64,000 nt of DNA from Mycobacterium sp. EPa45 (GTDB taxonomy: Bacteria > Actinomycetota > Actinomycetes > Mycobacteriales > Mycobacteriaceae): positions 2,728,001 to 2,792,000 of the forward strand of contig NZ_CP011773.1 of NCBI RefSeq assembly GCF_001021385.1, in the 5' to 3' direction. Below, piece after piece: positions 58,670-64,000 of this stretch. The first letter of the stretch is position 1, and every line of letters begins with the position of its first letter. A model generated the notes under the pieces. It did not search any database, had not been told where the DNA came from, and saw only the letters and a program-made list of their open reading frames with translations. The position numbers were made by a program, and so were the translations under genes.

Positions 58670-59599
58670 ATGCGAATCGTTTTCGCCGGCACACCCGAAC
58701 CGGCACTGCCGTCGCTGCAGCGGCTGATCGACTCACCGCGCCACGACGTCATCGCGGTGCTCACACGGCCGGATGCCGCCGCCGGCCGCCGCGGCAAACC
58801 GGCGCCGTCACCGGTAGCGCGCCTCGCCGACGAGGCGGGCATCCCGGTGCTGCGCCCGGCGCGGCCGAACTCTCCGGAGTTCATCGCCGAGTTGACCGAA
58901 CTCGCGCCGGAATGCTGCGCGGTGGTGGCCTACGGCGCGCTGCTGTCCGAGGCGCTGCTGGTCGTGCCGGAGCACGGTTGGATCAATCTGCACTTCTCGC
59001 TGTTGCCGGCCTGGCGGGGCGCCGCGCCGGTGCAGGCTGCCATTGCTGCTGGCGACTCAGTCACGGGAGCAACAACTTTCCTGATCGAACCCAGCCTGGA
59101 TTCCGGACCGGTCTACGGCGTGGTGACCGAGTCGGTACGGTCCACCGACACCTCAGGTGATCTGCTCGACCGGCTGGCGGTGTCGGGTGCCGGTCTGCTC
59201 GAGGCAACGCTGGACGGTATCGGCGACGGCACGCTGACCCCGGTGCCGCAGCCCGCCGACGGGGTCAGCGTGGCGCCGAAGATCACCGTCGAGCAGGCGC
59301 GGATCTCCTGGGACCTGCCCGCCCATGTCGTCGACCGCCGGATCCGCGCGGTCACCCCCAATCCCGGCGCCTGGACGATGATCGGCGACCTGCGGGTCAA
59401 AGTCGGCCCGGTGACGGTCGACGAATCAGCTCCGGCGCTGGCACCGGGGGAGATCACTGTGGACCGGTCCGGCGTCCGGGTCGGGACCGCGTCACACCCT
59501 GTGCTGCTCGGTCAGGTGCAGCCGCCCGGCAAGAAGCTGATGAACGCCGCCGACTGGGCGCGTGGCGCCCGGCTCGACGAGGCGGTGCGGGCATCATGA
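58670..59599 (+). CDS. fmt: Methionyl-tRNA formyltransferase
   Basis: This enzyme formylates initiator Met-tRNA with 10-formyl-THF. The 309 residues show [15 protein letters not shown] at the start, the folate/catalytic block [23 protein letters not shown] (about residues 107-129, with His of HFSLLP), the Asp in SLDSGPVYG, and the C-terminal tRNA-binding barrel ([17 protein letters not shown]). It overlaps rsmB by 4 nt. A def gene is not adjacent. Confidence 0.97.
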   Translation: MRIVFAGTPEPALPSLQRLIDSPRHDVIAVLTRPDAAAGRRGKPAPSPVARLADEAGIPVLRPARPNSPEFIAELTELAPECCAVVAYGALLSEALLVVPEHGWINLHFSLLPAWRGAAPVQAAIAAGDSVTGATTFLIEPSLDSGPVYGVVTESVRSTDTSGDLLDRLAVSGAGLLEATLDGIGDGTLTPVPQPADGVSVAPKITVEQARISWDLPAHVVDRRIRAVTPNPGAWTMIGDLRVKVGPVTVDESAPALAPGEITVDRSGVRVGTASHPVLLGQVQPPGKKLMNAADWARGARLDEAVRAS

Positions 59600-61077
59600 G
59601 CGATCGTCCTCAGCGCGGCGGTGACAGGCGGAAGCCGCAGGGCGGCAAGGGATTTCAGAAGCGTGACAACACCGGTGGGCCGCCCGGGCGGGACCGCGCC
59701 CAACAGCGCCCGCCGCGCCGCCCCCGGCGTACGCCGCTGGATCCGGCCCGTCAGGCCGCCTTCGACGTCTTGCGTGCGGTGTCCGAACGAGACGCCTACG
59801 CCAATCTGGTACTGCCGTCGATGCTGGCCGAGCGCGGTATCCACGGCCGCGACGCGGCCTTCGCCACCGAACTCGCCTACGGTACCTGCCGCACCCGGGG
59901 CCTGCTCGACGCCGTGATCGCCGCCGCGGCCGGACGCCCGATCGACCAGATCGATCCGGTGCTGCTGGACCTGCTGCGCCTCGGCAGCTACCAGCTACTG
60001 CGCACCAACGTCGCCGGCCATGCTGCGGTGTCCACCACCGTCGAGCAGGCAGGCATCGAATTCGACAGTGTGCGAGCGGGTTTCGTCAACGGAGTGTTGC
60101 GTACCATCGCCGGTCGCGACGAGGCTTCCTGGGTGGCCGAGCTGGCGCCGTCGAAGGAAACCGACCCGGTCGGCCACCTGGCGTTCCTGCACGCCCACCC
60201 GCGCTGGATCGCCCAGGCGTTCGCCGACGCACTCGGCGCCGCCGCCGGTGAACTCGACGCCGCCCTGGCGGCCGACGACGCTCGCCCCGGTGTGCACCTC
60301 GCGGCGCGCCCGGGTGTGCTGACCGCCGAGGAGCTGGCCGCCGACGTCGGCGGAACGGTCGGCCGGTACTCGCCCTACGCGGTCTACCTCGGCGGCGGCG
60401 ACCCGGGCCGGCTGGCGGCGGTGCGTGACGGCAAGGCGCTGGTGCAGGACGAGGGCAGCCAGCTGGTCGCCCGCGCGCTCACGCTGGCCCCGGTGGTCGG
60501 TGAGGACGGCGGACGCTGGCTGGACCTGTGCTCGGGGCCGGGCGGCAAGACCGCGCTGATCGCCGCGATCGCCGCGCGGCAGGAGGCGCGCGTCACCGCG
60601 ATCGAGCCCGCGCCGCGGCGCGCCGACCTGGTCGAGCAGAACACCCGTGGCCTGCCGGTCGAGGTGCTGCGGATCGACGGGCGCGAATCCGGTCTGGAGG
60701 CCGGCAGCTTCGACCGGGTGCTGCTCGACGCTCCGTGCACCGGGCTGGGCGCGCTGCGACGCCGTCCGGAGGCCCGCTGGCGACGTACCCCGGCCGACGT
60801 CCCGCTGCTGGCCAAGCTGCAGCGCGAGCTGCTGACCGCCGCGATCGCCCTGGTCCGCCCCGGCGGCGTTGTGCTTTACGCCACCTGTTCCCCGCATCTG
60901 GCCGAGACGGTCGGGGTGGTGTCGGATGCGCTGCGCCGCCATCCGGTCACCGCGCTGGACACCCGGCCGCTGTTCGACCCGGCCGAGCGGCTCGGCGAGG
61001 CGTCGCATGTGCAGCTGTGGCCGCACCGGCACGGCACCGACGCCATGTTCGCGGCCGCTTTGCAGAAGACTGTTTAA
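59596..61077 (+). CDS. rsmB: 16S rRNA (cytosine-5)-methyltransferase RsmB (Fmu/Sun)
   Basis: The 493-residue protein has a basic, disordered N terminus of about 45 residues ([18 protein letters not shown]), a NusB-like RNA-binding domain (about 50-180), and a methyltransferase domain. The SAM motif is [17 protein letters not shown] (about 307-323). The two catalytic Cys are in [22 protein letters not shown] and [15 protein letters not shown]. It methylates C967 of 16S rRNA in E. coli numbering. It is co-translated with fmt and rpe (4-nt and 1-nt overlaps). Confidence 0.95.
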   Translation: MSDRPQRGGDRRKPQGGKGFQKRDNTGGPPGRDRAQQRPPRRPRRTPLDPARQAAFDVLRAVSERDAYANLVLPSMLAERGIHGRDAAFATELAYGTCRTRGLLDAVIAAAAGRPIDQIDPVLLDLLRLGSYQLLRTNVAGHAAVSTTVEQAGIEFDSVRAGFVNGVLRTIAGRDEASWVAELAPSKETDPVGHLAFLHAHPRWIAQAFADALGAAAGELDAALAADDARPGVHLAARPGVLTAEELAADVGGTVGRYSPYAVYLGGGDPGRLAAVRDGKALVQDEGSQLVARALTLAPVVGEDGGRWLDLCSGPGGKTALIAAIAARQEARVTAIEPAPRRADLVEQNTRGLPVEVLRIDGRESGLEAGSFDRVLLDAPCTGLGALRRRPEARWRRTPADVPLLAKLQRELLTAAIALVRPGGVVLYATCSPHLAETVGVVSDALRRHPVTALDTRPLFDPAERLGEASHVQLWPHRHGTDAMFAAALQKTV

Positions 61078-61760
61078 TGGCTGCCATGAAACCGCTGATC
61101 GCCCCGTCGATCCTGTCCGCCGACTTCGCCCGCCTGGCCGACGAGGCCGCTGCGGTGGAGGGCGCGGACTGGCTGCACGTCGACGTGATGGACGGCCACT
61201 TCGTGCCCAACCTGACTCTGGGCCTGCCGGTGGTGGAGAGTCTGCTCAAGGCAACCGATATTCCGATGGACTGCCATCTGATGATCGACGACCCGGACCG
61301 CTGGGCGCCCGGATACGCCGAGGCAGGCGCGTACAACGTGACGTTCCACGCCGAGGCGACCGACAACCCGGTCGCGGTGGCCCGCGACATCCGCGCCGCC
61401 GGCGCCAAGGCGGGCCTGTCGGTCAAGCCGGGCACCCCGCTGGAGCCCTACCTCGACATCCTGCGTGACTTCGACACGCTGCTGGTGATGTCGGTCGAGC
61501 CGGGCTTCGGTGGGCAGAGCTTCATCGCCGAAGTGCTGTCCAAGGTCGCGACAGCACGGCGGCTGGTCGACTCGGGTGAACTGACGATCCTGGTGGAGAT
61601 CGACGGTGGCATCAACGCCGACACGATCGAGCAGGCCGCCGAGGCCGGCGTCGACTGCTTCGTCGCCGGCTCGGCGGTCTACGGCGCCGGTGACCCGGCC
61701 GCCGCGGTCGAGGCGCTGCGCCGGCAGGCCGCCATCGCCTCGCAGCATCTACGGATATGA
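61077..61760 (+). CDS. rpe: Ribulose-phosphate 3-epimerase
   Basis: This TIM-barrel enzyme of the pentose-phosphate pathway interconverts ribulose-5-P and xylulose-5-P. The 227 residues (ATG 61077, overlapping the rsmB stop; ATG 61086 is an alternative) contain [35 protein letters not shown] with the metal/catalytic Asp and His, [32 protein letters not shown] and [21 protein letters not shown] with the second catalytic Asp. Ribulose-5-P is also a riboflavin precursor, which fits the next gene, ribD. Confidence 0.97.
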   Translation: MAAMKPLIAPSILSADFARLADEAAAVEGADWLHVDVMDGHFVPNLTLGLPVVESLLKATDIPMDCHLMIDDPDRWAPGYAEAGAYNVTFHAEATDNPVAVARDIRAAGAKAGLSVKPGTPLEPYLDILRDFDTLLVMSVEPGFGGQSFIAEVLSKVATARRLVDSGELTILVEIDGGINADTIEQAAEAGVDCFVAGSAVYGAGDPAAAVEALRRQAAIASQHLRI

Positions 61761-62776
61761 CGGCACCCACGCCGGCGGAGGTCGACGCCGCGATGCGGCT
61801 GGCCATCGAGGAGGCGCAGCGTGTCAAAGGGGCGACGTACCCAAATCCGCCTGTGGGAGCGGTTGTTCTGAGTTCCGAGGGTGAGGTTGTCGGTGTCGGC
61901 GGCACCCAACCGACCGGCGGCCCGCACGCCGAGGTGGTCGCGCTTCGTGAGGCAGGGGAGCGCGCCGCCGGCGGCACCGCAGTCGTCACCCTCGAGCCGT
62001 GCAACCACCACGGGCGCACGCCGCCGTGCGTCGACGCCCTGATCCAGGCCCGGGTTGCGGCCGTCGTGTACGCCGTCGCCGATCCCAATCCGGTGGCCTC
62101 AGGCGGCGCAGATCGATTGCGCCAGGCGGGGATTGCCGTGACCGAAGGAGTAGGCGCGGAGGCGGTGCAGGGTGGACCGCTGCGCGAGTGGCTGCACAAG
62201 CAGCAGACCGGACGTCCGCACGTCACCTGGAAATTCGCCACCAGTGTGGACGGCCGCAGCGCCGCCGCCGACGGGTCGTCGCAATGGATCACCAGCGACG
62301 CGGCCCGCGCCGATCTGCATGTACGCCGCGCGGCGTGCGATGCGATCGTCGTCGGCACCGGCACGGTGGACATCGATGACCCGACGCTGACCGCCCGGCT
62401 GCCCGGCGGTGGACTGGCCGACCGCCAGCCGCTGCGGGTGGTGGTCGGTAAGCGCGAGATCTCGCCGGAAGCCAATGTGCTCAACGCTGATTCGCGCACG
62501 ATGGTGATCCGCACCCACGATCCGCACGAAGTCATCCGGGCCCTGTCCGACCGCACCGATGTGCTGCTCGAAGGTGGCCCGACACTGGCCGGTGCGTTCC
62601 TGCGGGCCGGCGTGATCGACCGGATCCTGGCATACGTCGGGCCGATTCTGCTCGGCGGTCCGATCACCGCCGTCGACGACGTCGGTGTGCCCAGCATGGC
62701 GCGGGCGCTGCGGTGGCGTTACGACGGAGTCGACCGCATCGGGCCCGATCTGCTGCTGAGTCTGGTGCCGGGCTAG
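61757..62776 (+). CDS. ribD: Bifunctional riboflavin deaminase/reductase RibD
   Basis: This enzyme carries out two steps of riboflavin synthesis after GTP cyclohydrolase II. The N-terminal deaminase domain (about residues 1-145) has the zinc motif HAEVVAL and [11 protein letters not shown] (about 55-90). The C-terminal reductase domain (about 150-339) has [46 protein letters not shown] and the NADPH-binding [16 protein letters not shown]. It overlaps rpe by 4 nt and converges with a 4-bp overlap on the ABC ATPase gene. Confidence 0.96.
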   Translation: MTAPTPAEVDAAMRLAIEEAQRVKGATYPNPPVGAVVLSSEGEVVGVGGTQPTGGPHAEVVALREAGERAAGGTAVVTLEPCNHHGRTPPCVDALIQARVAAVVYAVADPNPVASGGADRLRQAGIAVTEGVGAEAVQGGPLREWLHKQQTGRPHVTWKFATSVDGRSAAADGSSQWITSDAARADLHVRRAACDAIVVGTGTVDIDDPTLTARLPGGGLADRQPLRVVVGKREISPEANVLNADSRTMVIRTHDPHEVIRALSDRTDVLLEGGPTLAGAFLRAGVIDRILAYVGPILLGGPITAVDDVGVPSMARALRWRYDGVDRIGPDLLLSLVPG

Positions 62777-63762
62777 TCCGTCAGCTCCTTGTGTTCGACG
62801 ATCTCCCGAGATCCGGTGGCGCCCAGCTTCTCCCGGAACGCCTGCACCGTGTATCCGACCACCGACGCGTCGGACCTTGCTCGCGCCGTCGCCGAGCGAG
62901 GTAGCCCGAATACCGGTCCCATTTCGCCGAAATAGTCGCCCGGTCCGGCGACCTTCAGTAATTCTTCACCGCCGCTTGACAATTCGCGGACGATCTCGAC
63001 CTCACCGGTGGACACCACGTAGATGCAGTCACCCAGGGTGCCCTGCTCGAAGAGCACCTGGCCGGCTTTGAGGTCGACGTTCTCCGGCTCGTGCTCGGTG
63101 TGGGTGAGGTGCGGCATCAGCTCCACCACCCGGTCGGCCATCGGCAGCATCCGGGTGTCGTGCGTGGCGACGACCACCACCCGGTCGCCGGCGGCCAGCT
63201 CGCGGATCAGCGCCAGCACCTCCTCGACCTGGATGTAGTCCAGATGGGCGGTGGGCTCGTCGGCCAGGACCAGCGGCGGGTCCAGTGCGATCGCCCGTGC
63301 GACGGCCACCCGTTGCTGCTGGCCGCCGCTGAGGTCGCCGGGCCGGTGCCGCATCCGGTCGGCCAGCCCGACCCGCGCCAGCAGTTCCTCGGCCCGTTGC
63401 CGGGCCTCGGTGCGCGGCACCTTGGCCGCACGCAGCGGCACCATCACGTTCTCCAGCGCGGTCAGGCTGGCCACCAGGTTGAACGCCTGGAACACGATGC
63501 CGACGGTGCTGCGGCGGTAGTGCGACAGCGCGCGCTCGTCGAGCTTGGTCAGGTCCACGTCGCCGAACTCGATGCGACCTGCCGAGGGGCTGAGGATCCC
63601 GCCGAGGCACGACAGCAGAGTGGTTTTCCCGCATCCGCTGGGCCCGAGCAGGATCGCCAGCGAACCGGCGCTCACGTCGAGGCTCAGGCCGTCGATCGGG
63701 CGCACGGCGTACTCGCCGCGGGAGTACTCCACGACGAGGTCTTTGATCCGCAGGTCGGCCAT
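62773..63762 (-). CDS. ABC transporter ATP-binding protein with C-terminal cyclic-nucleotide-binding domain
   Basis: From ATG 63762 the product has 329 residues. The ATPase part (about 1-220) has Walker A LLGPSGCGKTTLLS, signature LSGGQQQRVAVARA, Walker B LVLADEPTAHLD and the His in VVVATHD; it is of the MacB/LolD type. The last 110 residues form a CAP-like cNMP-binding domain (LKAGQVLFEQGTLGDCIYVVSTGEVEIVRE; GPGDYFGEMGPVFGLPRSATARARS), including the phosphate-binding FGEMGP...PRSATA cassette. The design matches the Rv2564 (glnQ) group of mycobacteria; a glutamine substrate is doubtful. It starts 1 bp after the FtsX-like gene. Confidence 0.92.
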   Translation of the reverse strand: MADLRIKDLVVEYSRGEYAVRPIDGLSLDVSAGSLAILLGPSGCGKTTLLSCLGGILSPSAGRIEFGDVDLTKLDERALSHYRRSTVGIVFQAFNLVASLTALENVMVPLRAAKVPRTEARQRAEELLARVGLADRMRHRPGDLSGGQQQRVAVARAIALDPPLVLADEPTAHLDYIQVEEVLALIRELAAGDRVVVVATHDTRMLPMADRVVELMPHLTHTEHEPENVDLKAGQVLFEQGTLGDCIYVVSTGEVEIVRELSSGGEELLKVAGPGDYFGEMGPVFGLPRSATARARSDASVVGYTVQAFREKLGATGSREIVEHKELTD

Positions 63763-63763
63763 G

Positions 63764-64000
63764 TCAGGGCCCTCCGAACGCGAGCGCCGGGTCGACGGAC
63801 ACCGCGCGGCGCAGGCCCGCAACACTGGCCAGCAGACCTATTGCCACCGCCAGGACCGGCAGCGCCACGAACGCCACCGTCGGAATGTCGACGCGCATCG
63901 GGAACAGCGGACCCAGAACCACCGACAGCACACCACCGAGCAGCGCGGCCAGGACGGCCACGATCACCGCCTGCACGGCGAGACCGCCGAGAATCGAGCG
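63764..64000 (-). CDS. FtsX-like permease of an ABC transporter, C-terminal end (cut by window edge)
   Basis: The minus-strand frame is open to the window edge and gives 78 residues. It contains the last two transmembrane helices of an FtsX/MacB-type permease (VIVAVLAALLGGVLSVVLG and ALPVLAVAIGLLASVAGL) and the typical ending RRAVSVDPALAFGG. It is the partner of the ATPase that starts one base after its stop codon (Rv2563/Rv2564-like pair). MacB-type systems move substrates across or out of the membrane by mechanotransmission. Confidence 0.88.
   Translation of the reverse strand, partial: RSILGGLAVQAVIVAVLAALLGGVLSVVLGPLFPMRVDIPTVAFVALPVLAVAIGLLASVAGLRRAVSVDPALAFGGP

Overview
The window is chromosomal DNA from a high-GC actinobacterium, almost certainly a mycobacterium and most likely a rapid grower of the Mycolicibacterium type. 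Three things point there. GTG starts and ATGA/TGATG gene overlaps are frequent. Family-specific genes are present: mihF, the helicase-less PriA, the Rv2557/Rv2558-type tandem ABM protein, a B-4DMT membrane protein and a DUF222/HNH (REP13E12-type) gene. The gene order also fits: two blocks that lie apart in M. tuberculosis (rarA-alaS-ruvX-mltG-aroE-aroC-aroK-aroB-aroQ-pepQ-efp-nusB and pyrR-pyrB-pyrC-carA-carB-pyrF-mihF-gmk-rpoZ-coaBC-metK ... priA-fmt-rsmB-rpe-ribD) are close together here. The gene-order comparison is from memory and was not computed.

Layout. 1-3.7 kb: the 3' end of an acyl-CoA dehydrogenase gene, then an SDR, a SnoaL-like protein, an LLM flavin oxidoreductase and an IclR regulator, which looks like a small catabolic cluster. 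3.7-8.3 kb: accessory DNA with a secreted protein, a DUF222/HNH pseudogene carrying two frameshifts, an SDR/TetR divergent pair and an EamA exporter. 8.4-18.4 kb: rarA, an O-methyltransferase, a SRPBCC protein, the tandem ABM protein, a YjbQ protein, then alaS-ruvX-mltG-aroE-prepilin peptidase. 18.4-24 kb: a tightly overlapping seven-gene minus-strand operon (small membrane protein, MoxR ATPase, DUF58, one-TM protein, two VWA-like proteins, a proline-rich tail protein) that interrupts the aro region. 24-32 kb: aroC-aroK-aroB-aroQ and a metallo-hydrolase, two membrane proteins, pepQ-efp-nusB. 32-36 kb: an accessory insert with a methyltransferase, a TetR with a palindromic operator candidate, a group D flavin monooxygenase-like protein and a serine hydrolase. 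36-45 kb: the pyrimidine operon, preceded by a clear PyrR-binding RNA hairpin. 45-50 kb: mihF-gmk-rpoZ-coaBC-metK. 50-54.3 kb: an SDR, a membrane class III cyclase, a hemophore-like protein, an HSL lipase and a YhhN protein. 54.3-64 kb: priA, a DUF2207/LemA pair, fmt-rsmB-rpe-ribD and the start of an ABC transporter whose ATPase carries a C-terminal cyclic-nucleotide-binding domain.

How the genes work together. Most of the window is core metabolism: the last chorismate steps, UMP synthesis, the first riboflavin steps, CoA and SAM synthesis, and translation factors. The most interesting non-core material is the MoxR/DUF58/VWA operon, in which one VWA protein has lost its metal site. Next come the regulatory DNA/RNA elements: the pyrR leader, a long palindrome at the predicted alaS start, a 20-bp palindrome in front of the flavoprotein gene, a 15-bp palindrome at the head of the MoxR operon, and a 12-bp-stem hairpin directly before the cyclase. 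No tRNA, rRNA, CRISPR array, intact insertion sequence or prophage was seen.
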